Assembly (NCBI GenBank): GCA_031284845.1
Contig: JAITXH010000147.1
Span: 1-12,703, forward strand
Length of the DNA stretch: 12,703 nucleotides
Source of the DNA: Puniceicoccales bacterium
Lineage (GTDB): Bacteria > Verrucomicrobiota > Verrucomicrobiia > Opitutales > UBA953
Reading direction: 5' to 3'
In this document: positions 6,605-12,703 of the stretch, in pieces
Numbering within the stretch: position 1 is the first letter of the stretch
Layout of the letters: every line of letters starts with the position of its first letter
Translations under genes and position numbers: made by a program
Notes under the pieces: generated by a model
What the model saw: the letters and a program-made list of their open reading frames with translations, nothing else
Database searches by the model: none
Told to the model about the DNA's origin: nothing

Positions 6605-8332
6605 TCAGGGGAGCATCAAGATCTGCTGTTGTCTAAGACGCAGTTCAGGCATCATTTTAATTTCCCCCTCAGAAACCTCTACGCACTTTTGCCAGATGCT
6701 TTGCGGCGGGACTTGTATGGAAAACAAGTAAAGCTTTGGGGCGGAATCTCGATCTGAAAAACGTGCTACCCATTCTTGTTCCCATGCCTCCAATGTTTCT
6801 GGTTGGTTGTCGGTTTTGCGCCGCGTTTCTTTATACACGACTGCGTTTGCGCTGTTCTTGTGAATGACGCCGTCCTGAAAATCGGAAAAAACGACGAGTG
6901 CATCATAATTTTCAAAGGCCACAATATCCATCCATGCACCGACGGATCCCCGGTTGAAATTGTCCCCATATTTTTCCAGCAATTTTTTCTTCATATTTTC
7001 TTCCGTTTTGCGCTTGATGATGCTCTTGCCCATCTTGGGCTTTACCTTAGTGGAAGAAGATGTCCTTGCCCGCGCTGTAATCCTCGCCCTCACGGCGGCA
7101 CCGTTCGGCGTGAATGTCCGCCCATAAGTAACCATATTGTCAATGACATGGATTAAAATTCCATTGTATTCAAAAATGTCTGCGTCGGGGTATTGGGTGT
7201 AAATTTCCTTTTTCACGTCTTCCAGAAAGGGGACCATACTTCCCGAGTTATCCAGATAAACCGCTATTTTTTCCGCCTTCACTTGCACCCCCATGACCAT
7301 TTTGGAGATAAACCCCCGTCCGCCGTTTCCAACCCCTATGCCTGCGCCGAACCCGCCTCCAAAGCCGCCGCCCATGCCTTTGGAGAGGTCGCCGGCTGGC
7401 GTTTGAATTTGTGACAGATTGAGCAATAGAGGCGGCACCTCGGGGAGGCTAACCGGGGACGGTGTTTTGACTGCCAATCGAGGGGAGGTTTTGAGCAAGT
7501 CGCGCACGGATTTCACAGGGCGTTTGTGCTTAAATGTCTTTACCGTTTTCCCTTCATCCCCGCCGCCAGCTCCTGTGGAAAAAGTAAGGGGCGGTTCTTT
7601 ACCCGGCAAAAAATGAGTGCTGACGACCCAAAACAGAGCAATGAGAAGCAAGATAGCATGCACCGTCAGGCTGCAAAAAAAGCTGCCCAAACCAAAGCGG
7701 CGCCACCTTCCCGGCCTTTTCACGACGATAACTTTTGTGACGGGAGGTTCAGTGATATCCGGGGTCTGCTCGTAGCTTGCCTCCGTCCACGGTTCCTCGG
7801 TTGCTTGCGCAGGAGCCTCCTCCTGTTGTTCTTGCACTTGCTGCCCGGCTGGTTCGCCGCCGCCTTCTTGTTCCGGTGCCGCTATTGTGTCGGCGGCTTC
7901 TGTGTCGGCGGAAAGAGGGGGCAGGGAAGGGAGACCTTCTGGCGACTGTTCCTCCTGCTCATCGGGAAAGGTGTTTTTCAGACGAAGTTGGAGGAGCCGG
8001 AATTGCACCTCCCTTAACTGGCTGAAAAATTTGTCCGCCGTATTCTGTAGAAATACATCCTGCGTTTGCCCCCGGAGCGTCTCCGTTGTTTCGGAGGCTG
8101 TCTTGATCGCCTGGAAAATGTTTTGAAATTCAAGCTCTGACTGGGCACCGGTCCCGAGTGCATTGTCATATTTCTCCAGAAACCCCAGTAACCGAAACTG
8201 GACATCCATTAACTGCCGGGAAAGTGCATCTGCAATTTCTTTGGATGTCGGTGTTTGGGTGTTTGGCGAAGGAAAGAGAAGTTCTTCCAAAAGAACGCTA
8301 AATCCATGAAAGATGTCCTTAAATTTCTGCAT
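6605..8332 (-). CDS. Membrane-anchored VWA-like protein with TonB-like transmembrane helix
   Basis: I do not recognise a named family for this 575-residue protein; no function is assigned. Residues 1-125 are helical and carry a duplicated motif (QLxxVQFRLL at 40-49 and 105-114). Residues 125-200 are Glu/Gln/Pro-rich and probably disordered. The basic stretch KRPGRWRR (205-212) precedes one transmembrane helix (about 216-238), so the N-terminus should be cytoplasmic. The helix contains SLTVH (221-225), the SxxxH pattern known from TonB. A Pro/Lys linker and a glycine-rich hinge (319-339) lead to a VWA-like domain with the MIDAS motif DNSGS (361-365) and a later FSDFQDG (482-488). A very basic insert lies at about 414-450. 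The ATG at 8332 has GAGG about 11 bases upstream, one of the few plausible ribosome sites here. It heads a probable transcription unit with psd and truA, and is divergent from the glcD-like gene. Confidence 0.88.
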   Translation of the reverse strand: MQKFKDIFHGFSVLLEELLFPSPNTQTPTSKEIADALSRQLMDVQFRLLGFLEKYDNALGTGAQSELEFQNIFQAIKTASETTETLRGQTQDVFLQNTADKFFSQLREVQFRLLQLRLKNTFPDEQEEQSPEGLPSLPPLSADTEAADTIAAPEQEGGGEPAGQQVQEQQEEAPAQATEEPWTEASYEQTPDITEPPVTKVIVVKRPGRWRRFGLGSFFCSLTVHAILLLIALFWVVSTHFLPGKEPPLTFSTGAGGGDEGKTVKTFKHKRPVKSVRDLLKTSPRLAVKTPSPVSLPEVPPLLLNLSQIQTPAGDLSKGMGGGFGGGFGAGIGVGNGGRGFISKMVMGVQVKAEKIAVYLDNSGSMVPFLEDVKKEIYTQYPDADIFEYNGILIHVIDNMVTYGRTFTPNGAAVRARITARARTSSSTKVKPKMGKSIIKRKTEENMKKKLLEKYGDNFNRGSVGAWMDIVAFENYDALVVFSDFQDGVIHKNSANAVVYKETRRKTDNQPETLEAWEQEWVARFSDRDSAPKLYLFSIQVPPQSIWQKCVEVSEGEIKMMPELRLRQQQILMLP

Positions 8333-8517
8333 GTTTTTCGATCCTCATGCCTAGTGCGGGTTAGAAGGTTTGTCCGGTTTTGACGGCGCACGATGTGCAT
8401 GTTTTTTACAAAAACAAGTCATTTCAGAAAAGAGAAGGGCGGCGTTTCGCCAAAATATACAACGATCACGCATATTTCAGCTTTTCAGAATTTTGGCTTT
8501 CCTTCATTTTTTTACGC
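8333..8517. other. Divergent intergenic region
   Basis: These 185 bases separate the divergent VWA and glcD-like genes and must hold promoters for both. The right part (about 8400-8517) is rich in A and T runs. A TTGACG hexamer at 8380-8385 resembles a -35 element for the plus strand, but the sequence 17 bases on (TTTTTA) is a poor -10, so I do not call a promoter. The frame of the oxidase stays open back to a TTG at 8380, but those 46 residues show no conserved sequence. Confidence 0.6.
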
Positions 8518-9972
8518 ATGTCCTTTTTCGAAGCCACACGTCTGCTCGCCGCCACGCTCGGTGCCGGGCAAGTGCGCACTGACGAAGCCTCGCGTTTTTC
8601 TGCGTCGTTTGACAATACGCGGCTGTCTTTCATGCCCGATGCCGTGGTGCTTCCGCAGAATGAAGCCGATATTGCCGCCACGCTGCGTCTGGCCAATGCA
8701 CACGGTGTGCCGGTGACCGTGCGCGGAGCTGGCTCGGGCAGCGCCGGAGCCAGCGCACCGTTGCGCGGCGGCTGGGTGCTCCATCTCGCACACTGGACGC
8801 GCATCGAGATCAATGCACCTGCCTCAATGGCCATCGTGCAGCCGGGGGCAATCACTGCGGCGGTGGATGCCGCCGCCGCCGCCCATGGACTCTTTTACCC
8901 GCCCGATCCCTCGTCGGTGAAATACTGCTCCATCGGCGGCAATATCGCCACCAACGCAGGCGGCTTGCGCGCAGCAAAATACGGCGTCTGCCGAGACTAC
9001 GTGCTCGGGCTGGAAGGTTTTTTGCCAACGGGTGAATTCGTCCGTTGGGGCGGGCCTGTGCGTAAATATGTAAGCGGCTACAATATCAAAGATCTCTGGA
9101 TTGGCTCCGAGGGCACCTTGGGCGTCATCACAAAAGCGATCCTGAAACTCGTGCCTCGTCCGCAGGCACGCCATACATTCTTGCTCGCCTTTGACTGCGA
9201 CGAAGCGGCACTCGACGCTGCTACGACGCTGCTCGCTGGGCACAGCACGCCTTCCGTGCTGGAGTTTCTGGACACGCAGACCGTCACTTGTGCCGAGCGG
9301 AAAAACGGCTTTCCGGTCTTTCCGCCAGAGGCGCTTGGAAGCTCCGCAACGGTGACGCCATCTGTTCTGCTCGTCGAAGTGGATGGGCATCCTGCAGTGG
9401 TTGCCGAAGAGACCGCCCGTGTGCGCGAATGGGCAGCAAAATGCGCACGCGCCTTCCTCGATACGGACGATGCCGTGGGCGCGGAAAAGCTCTGGAACGT
9501 GCGCCGCACTTGCTCGCAGGCCATGTTTCAACTCGGCAACGCCAAGCTGAATGAAGACATCGTCGTCCCGCTCGAAGGCTATGTGCCGCTCATCCGCTTC
9601 ACACGGGAGATCAAGGCACGCACGGGGCTGGCTACGCCTACGTTCGGACACGCTGCCGATGGGAATTTTCACATCCACATCATGTATAACCGCGACGATC
9701 CCGCGCAGTGCCGGCAGGCTGAAGAAGGTATTTTATTGATGATGAAAAAGGTCGTGGAACTCGGCGGTGCCATCACGGGAGAACACGGGATAGGGATCAC
9801 CAAATCTCCCTTCCTGCGCCTGCAACATACCGAAGCGGAAGTGGCGGCTATGCTCGCAATAAAGCATGCCCTCGACCCGAATGGCATCCTCGCACCCGGG
9901 CAGATTTTTGAAGTCACAAACGTATGGGAGCATCGCCCCGTGCAAGTCACGCTGCCATGGGACAAGCATTAA
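8518..9972 (+). CDS. glcD: FAD-binding oxidase, glycolate oxidase subunit GlcD-like
   Basis: This 484-residue flavoprotein belongs to the VAO/PCMH family that oxidises 2-hydroxy acids such as glycolate or D-lactate. The N-terminal FAD domain includes VVLPQNEADIAATLRLAN (43-60), VTVRGAGSGSAGA (67-79), YPPDPSSVKYCSIGGNIATN (127-146) running into AGG, YVSGYNIKDLWIGSEGTLGV (184-203) and ITKAILKLVPRP. The C-terminal FAD-oxidase domain has LNEDIVVP (344-351), TFGHAADGNFHIHI (375-388) and GEHGIGITK (421-429), whose histidines are typical active-site residues. E. coli GlcD is 499 residues. The ATG at 8518 is chosen because homology begins directly after it. The partners GlcE and GlcF are not in the window, so it may work alone or with distant subunits; D-lactate dehydrogenase is an equally possible substrate assignment. 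Confidence 0.9.
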   Translation: MSFFEATRLLAATLGAGQVRTDEASRFSASFDNTRLSFMPDAVVLPQNEADIAATLRLANAHGVPVTVRGAGSGSAGASAPLRGGWVLHLAHWTRIEINAPASMAIVQPGAITAAVDAAAAAHGLFYPPDPSSVKYCSIGGNIATNAGGLRAAKYGVCRDYVLGLEGFLPTGEFVRWGGPVRKYVSGYNIKDLWIGSEGTLGVITKAILKLVPRPQARHTFLLAFDCDEAALDAATTLLAGHSTPSVLEFLDTQTVTCAERKNGFPVFPPEALGSSATVTPSVLLVEVDGHPAVVAEETARVREWAAKCARAFLDTDDAVGAEKLWNVRRTCSQAMFQLGNAKLNEDIVVPLEGYVPLIRFTREIKARTGLATPTFGHAADGNFHIHIMYNRDDPAQCRQAEEGILLMMKKVVELGGAITGEHGIGITKSPFLRLQHTEAEVAAMLAIKHALDPNGILAPGQIFEVTNVWEHRPVQVTLPWDKH

Positions 9973-10024
9973 GCTCCGGGGCAGGGCTGCTTGAACAGAG
10001 CGTTGCCGGCTCTCGCCATATAAG

Positions 10025-10046
10025 CCTGTGGTTAACCTGTGTATAA
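10025..10046 (-). promoter_or_regulatory. Tandem DnaA-box-like repeats
   Basis: Two adjacent 11-bp copies, CCTGTGGTTAA (10025-10035) and CCTGTGTATAA (10036-10046), differ at two positions. Read on the minus strand they contain TTATACACA, which fits the DnaA box consensus TTATNCACA, and TTAACCACA, one mismatch from TTATCCACA. They lie in the 117-base spacer between the glcD-like gene and the metallophosphoesterase, about 45-65 bases before the latter's start, followed by an A6 run. The 11-bp phasing puts both sites on one helix face. The protein bound is not known; DnaA is inferred from consensus alone. Confidence 0.4.
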
Positions 10047-10089
10047 AAAACCTCGCAGACGGCATCCTGTTACGTTTTTCCTGTGAGCG

Positions 10090-10881
10090 ATGAAGCAACT
10101 CTTGTTTTTAGGCGACATCGTCGGAGCACCCGGACGCAATGTGTTGCAGCGGGAATTGGGTGCCTTGCGTGAATCGCTCGGGCTGGACTGGGTAGTCGTC
10201 AACGGTGAGAATTCCGCGGGCGGTTCCGGTATCACGCGCAGCATAGCCGCCGATCTCACCCGCGCCGGCGTGGATGTCGTCACGCTCGGCGATCACACAT
10301 GGGATCAACGCGGCTTTGACTCCGATATCACCGCTACGCCCAAATTGTGCCGCCCTGCCAATTTGCCCAAGCAGTGCCCGGGCGAGCCGTGGTTTATCTC
10401 AACAAGCGCTGACGGGGCACGGCTGCTCGTGTTCACCGTTTTGGGGCGGCAATTCATGACACCAAAGACTGATTGCCCCTTTGAAACCTCCGACCGGATT
10501 TTGCGCGACCTTCAGGGGCAATATGACTACGCGCTGGTGGAGATCCACGCCGAGGCCACTTCCGAAAAAGTCGCCCTCGGCTGGTATCTTGACGGGCGTG
10601 CCTCACTCGTGGTGGGCACACACACACATGTCGCCACTGCTGATACGCGCGTGCTTCCGCGTGGCACAGCCTACCAGACTGACGCGGGCATGTGCGGCCC
10701 GCATGAGGGGATCATCGGGCGCGAGATTGCGCCGGTGCTTGGGCGTTTCCTCGACGGAATGCCGCGCCGGCTCCCGGTCGCAGAAGGTGATGTGCGATTG
10801 AATGGCTGCCTCGTCCAATTGGGAGAAGACGGTCTTGCATGCGGGGCAAATCGCTTCGAGTGGTGCGAGCAAGAGGGGTAG
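10090..10881 (+). CDS. YmdB-like metallophosphoesterase (TIGR00282 family)
   Basis: This 263-residue protein matches the DR1281/Bacillus YmdB family of dinuclear-metal phosphodiesterases, active on 2',3'-cyclic nucleotides in tested members. Metal-site segments appear in order: FLGDIVGAPGR with Asp9 (6-16), VVNGENSAGG with Glu40/Asn41 (36-45), TLGDHTWDQ (65-73), EIHAEATSEK with His153 (151-160), GTHTHVATAD with His178/His180 (176-185) and GTAYQTDAGMCGP (192-204). The third block is normally GNH; here asparagine is replaced by aspartate (Asp68), a plausible but unusual metal-bridging ligand. Length is typical for the family. The ATG at 10090 starts the first beta strand; only a weak GAG lies upstream. 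It follows the glcD-like gene after 117 bases, so co-transcription is possible but not shown. A biological role here is unknown. Confidence 0.92.
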   Translation: MKQLLFLGDIVGAPGRNVLQRELGALRESLGLDWVVVNGENSAGGSGITRSIAADLTRAGVDVVTLGDHTWDQRGFDSDITATPKLCRPANLPKQCPGEPWFISTSADGARLLVFTVLGRQFMTPKTDCPFETSDRILRDLQGQYDYALVEIHAEATSEKVALGWYLDGRASLVVGTHTHVATADTRVLPRGTAYQTDAGMCGPHEGIIGREIAPVLGRFLDGMPRRLPVAEGDVRLNGCLVQLGEDGLACGANRFEWCEQEG

Positions 10882-11011
10882 GGCACCTTCGTCTGTTATG
10901 GTCTGTAGGCTATATCTTTCGCGGATATAAGCGATTTACAGCGCAAAAGACATCATTTTTTACAGACGTTTTTCAAAACTACGAAGGAATTATTTGCATT
11001 ACCCCTTTTTC

Positions 11012-11019
11012 AAGCGCTT
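11012..11019. promoter_or_regulatory. Short palindrome before the response regulator start
   Basis: AAGCGCTT is an 8-bp perfect palindrome ending 11 bases before the ATG at 11031, inside a slightly wider imperfect dyad (TTCAAGCGCTTAAT). It could be an operator, but such a short palindrome may be chance. The 149-base spacer from 10882 holds no other clear signal. Confidence 0.2.
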
Positions 11020-11030
11020 AATTCGTCCTC

Positions 11031-11720
11031 ATGAGTCGTTATCGTATCCTCGTTATAGAAGATGATCATGCGATCCGCCGTGGCATGGTGGATGCGCTGA
11101 AGTTTGCCGGTCACGAAGTCGCCGAAGCCTCTAATGGCAACGACGGCTACGACGCCGCTCTCAATATCGAGTATGATTTGCTTCTGCTTGATATCGTGTT
11201 ACCCGGCATGACGGGACTGGAAATCCTGGAGCGCCTGCAAACCGAGCGCCCCGGCACCCCCGTCATCTTACTCACCGCCAAAGGCGGCGAAGACGATCGA
11301 GTGGCAGGACTCAAACGCGGGGCAGATGATTACATTGTGAAACCCTTTAGCATCAAGGAGCTTCTCGCACGCATCGAAGCCGTGTTGCGGCGCAGCCCCG
11401 GGCGGGCGGTAGATCGCCGTAGCGTCGTCATCCCCGGCGGCACTGCCGATCTCGACCTGCGCATCGTGCGCTTCGCTGATGGCGAGGAAACTCCTCTTAC
11501 AGAGCGTGAATTTGAATTATTGCGCTACCTCGGCACACATCCAGGGCGCATCATTAGCCGCGATGAAATTTTGCAGCGTGTCTGGCGTTTGGATCCACGT
11601 GCAGTCGAAACGCGCACCATTGATATGACGATCGCCCGTCTGCGTGAAAAAATCCGCGACCACAATTGCAACACTATCCAGACCATTCGGGGACGAGGCT
11701 ATCAATTTGCGAAAAGCTGA
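11031..11720 (+). CDS. OmpR/PhoB-type response regulator
   Basis: This cytosolic transcription factor is activated by phosphorylation from a sensor kinase. The 229-residue product has an N-terminal receiver domain (about 4-118) with the acidic pair Asp11/Asp12 in VIEDDHA, phospho-acceptor Asp54 in LLLDIVLPGMTG (51-62), Thr82 in ILLTAKGGEDD (79-89) and Lys104 in DDYIVKPFS (99-107). A winged-helix DNA-binding domain (about 135-228) shows LTEREFELLRYLGTHPGRII (155-174), followed by SRDEILQRVW, then ETRTIDMTIARLREKI and TIRGRGYQF. All receiver residues are intact, so phospho-control is expected. No histidine kinase is adjacent: the downstream neighbour is convergent and unrelated. Target genes cannot be told from the window. 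The ATG at 11031 gives the standard N-terminus; no Shine-Dalgarno is visible. Confidence 0.95.
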   Translation: MSRYRILVIEDDHAIRRGMVDALKFAGHEVAEASNGNDGYDAALNIEYDLLLLDIVLPGMTGLEILERLQTERPGTPVILLTAKGGEDDRVAGLKRGADDYIVKPFSIKELLARIEAVLRRSPGRAVDRRSVVIPGGTADLDLRIVRFADGEETPLTEREFELLRYLGTHPGRIISRDEILQRVWRLDPRAVETRTIDMTIARLREKIRDHNCNTIQTIRGRGYQFAKS

Positions 11721-11743
11721 ACAATCCCTCTCCGATAAAAACG

Positions 11744-11777
11744 AATAAAGACACTGCGTTAATGCAGTGTCTTTATT
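11744..11777. terminator. Bidirectional intrinsic terminator
   Basis: AATAAAGACACTGC (11744-11757) pairs perfectly with GCAGTGTCTTTATT (11764-11777) around the six-base loop GTTAAT, a 14-bp stem. The outer A/T pairs supply a U-rich tail on either strand. It sits between the response regulator stop (11720) and the stop of the convergent GxxExxY-like gene (11808), where it can end transcription from both sides. Confidence 0.92.
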
Positions 11778-11807
11778 ATTTGTCATGAAAAGAGGGAACC
11801 GACTGGA

Positions 11808-12353
11808 TTATCGGTTTGGATCATAGGCGATTTTTTTCCATTGGAGCTTGCCGAACTTAAAGTTCAACATGAGCACCATCGGAATTTGAGTCAGTTTGAG
11901 GTAACTTATATTTTCGGAGAAATCTGTTTCGTTGAAGAATGCCGCCGAACGACAATCCACGAGCAATATATCGTTTACGATTACACCTAGAGTGACAACT
12001 CCGACTTTCTTACCGCTATAGACGACGTCCACCTTGCGCTGATATTCGAAACGCAGACCTTGCTTGGCGAGTTCGATCATCATGCAGTTCTCGTAAATTT
12101 TAGAATCAAGCCCGGGCCCGATTGTATTGAGGACGGTGATGGCGCAACCCGTCACTTTGTAGCATAAATCCTGTAATGGTGTTGGCTGAAAAGCCAGATC
12201 TGGAGATGATGTGCCCGCCTGGTCTGAGTTTTCTGCCTGCGACGGTATATTTGTATTTTCGACTTCCACGGAATGAACAGAGGTTAAGTGTGTTAAGTTA
12301 GTGTTTATATTGGAGTCGCACACTTTGCCGTGGATTCCGGGAATAACAAGCAT
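11808..12353 (-). CDS. GxxExxY-like protein with degenerate motif
   Basis: The C-terminal part (about residues 58-175 of 181) resembles the GxxExxY family, small proteins of unknown function with a PD-(D/E)XK-nuclease-like core. The name-giving motif lies in IGPGLDSKIYEN (78-89), where glycine and tyrosine are kept but the glutamate position is serine. The block usually written ElKa reads VDCRSA (132-137), so the acidic residue and lysine are replaced by Asp and Arg. SYLKLTQIP (150-158) and LMLNFKFGKLQWKKI (161-175) match the family end. The first 57 residues are polar, with LTHLTSVHSVEVEN (20-33), and are not part of the core; the true start may be later or they may derive from a repeat, but no internal ATG precedes the core. 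GC content is visibly lower than in the flanking core genes, suggesting transfer. It stands alone, convergent with the response regulator. Confidence 0.7.
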   Translation of the reverse strand: MLVIPGIHGKVCDSNINTNLTHLTSVHSVEVENTNIPSQAENSDQAGTSSPDLAFQPTPLQDLCYKVTGCAITVLNTIGPGLDSKIYENCMMIELAKQGLRFEYQRKVDVVYSGKKVGVVTLGVIVNDILLVDCRSAAFFNETDFSENISYLKLTQIPMVLMLNFKFGKLQWKKIAYDPNR

Positions 12354-12703
12354 TTTTTTTACCGCATTTTTACCATTACGCGTTTCAGGGGATTCTTTTG
12401 CTTTTTAATCCAAAGCGCTCATCGAAACGGCCTTAGGGTTGACAGATAGTCAGAAATCAGGAGGCACCATCTAGTGCTTAGCCATTAATTAATTAAACGA
12501 ACGTTCAAACAATAAATACCCCGACGGCTTTCTTTTCAGCTCTCATCGGCGGCGATAGTATTTCCCTTTTAAATTAGACATAATATATATTGTGCGAAGA
12601 ACGACGGCACGAAACTTGCTAAACGAAAAATTTTTGTCATTCGTCGAAAATACGTCGCTTCGGACGGTTCGGATTATTCGCTTTTGCGGAAGGAAGAGAA
12701 ATA
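12354..12703. other. AT-rich intergenic region without a recognisable gene
   Basis: About 350 bases to the window end hold no open frame with recognisable protein sequence on either strand. It contains two neighbouring palindromes (12485-12496 and 12499-12506), a TTGACA at 12439-12444 without a matching -10 hexamer, and an alternating AT stretch (12581-12591) that could be a -10 region in either direction. The last bases include GGAAGGAAGAG (12688-12698), a ribosome-site-like purine run, so a plus-strand gene may start just beyond the window. The promoter of the GxxExxY-like gene should lie on the left side. Confidence 0.6.
12485..12506. promoter_or_regulatory. Adjacent palindromes, possible operator
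   Basis: TTAATTAATTAA (12485-12496) is a perfect 12-bp palindrome, followed two bases later by GAACGTTC (12499-12506), a perfect 8-bp palindrome. AACGTT-centred dyads are common among TetR-family operators, so a repressor site for a gene on either side is possible. No regulator is encoded in the window, and the assignment is inference. Confidence 0.3.

Noticed and set aside
8380..8517. Earlier TTG start of the glcD-like gene
   Set aside because: The 46 extra residues are not conserved in type (Phe/Lys/Arg-rich), come from AT-rich intergenic DNA, and the family homology begins right at the ATG at 8518.
8824..9678. Minus-strand open frame of 284 residues inside the glcD-like gene
   Set aside because: It is antisense to conserved FAD-domain sequence and Arg/His-rich without motifs.
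10015..10060. Chromosomal replication origin
   Set aside because: Only two DnaA-like boxes are present, with no dnaA, dnaN, parAB or large AT-rich unwinding region in the window; reported as a local repeat instead.
10935..10965. TTTACAG direct repeats before the response regulator
   Set aside because: Two 7-mers start 24 bases apart; this fits neither 11- nor 22-bp spacing of OmpR-type sites and can be chance in AT-rich DNA.
12439..12467. TTGACA-based promoter in the right intergenic region
   Set aside because: No acceptable -10 hexamer is found 16-18 bases downstream (AGGCAC at the 17-base position).

Overview
The window is a moderately GC-rich piece of bacterial chromosome, probably from a Verrucomicrobiota lineage and most likely close to Opitutales/Opitutaceae. 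That placement is inference from the mix of protein families, the general lack of Shine-Dalgarno sequences, and a GxxExxY-type gene; no rRNA or marker gene settles it. Nine protein-coding genes are well supported and a tenth (GxxExxY-like) is probable. No tRNA, rRNA, CRISPR array, transposase or prophage gene was seen.

Layout, left to right. (1) Positions 35-2055, minus strand: a hexuronate catabolic pair, an SDR-type D-mannonate oxidoreductase (uxuB-like) followed by mannonate dehydratase (uxuA), joined by an ATGA stop/start overlap. A short 14-bp tandem repeat reaches into the uxuA stop codon. (2) Positions 2056-2259: a divergent intergenic region with a long imperfect inverted repeat that may be a paired operator. 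(3) Positions 2260-4666, plus strand: mraY and murD, a two-gene fragment of the division/cell-wall cluster. (4) Positions 4706-8332, minus strand: a 575-aa membrane-anchored VWA-type protein, then psd (phosphatidylserine decarboxylase), then truA (tRNA pseudouridine synthase), likely one transcription unit. (5) Positions 8518-11720, plus strand: glcD-like FAD oxidase, a YmdB/TIGR00282 metallophosphoesterase, and an OmpR-type response regulator with no histidine kinase next to it. (6) A strong 14-bp-stem bidirectional terminator. (7) Positions 11808-12353, minus strand: a lower-GC GxxExxY-like gene with altered motif residues, followed by about 350 bp of AT-rich DNA without a recognisable gene.

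Most of the window is core metabolism and envelope housekeeping: peptidoglycan precursor synthesis (mraY, murD), phospholipid head-group synthesis (psd), tRNA modification (truA), glycolate/lactate-type oxidation (glcD) and hexuronate breakdown (uxuA/uxuB). The least ordinary element is the VWA protein. It has a cytoplasmic N-terminal half with a duplicated helical motif, one transmembrane helix carrying a TonB-like SxxxH pattern, a glycine-rich hinge, and a periplasmic domain with a complete MIDAS metal site. That architecture suggests an uncharacterised envelope protein that may be coupled to an ExbB/ExbD-like motor. Secondary points are two adjacent 11-bp repeats resembling DnaA boxes near 10030, the degenerate GxxExxY protein, and adjacent palindromes near 12490.
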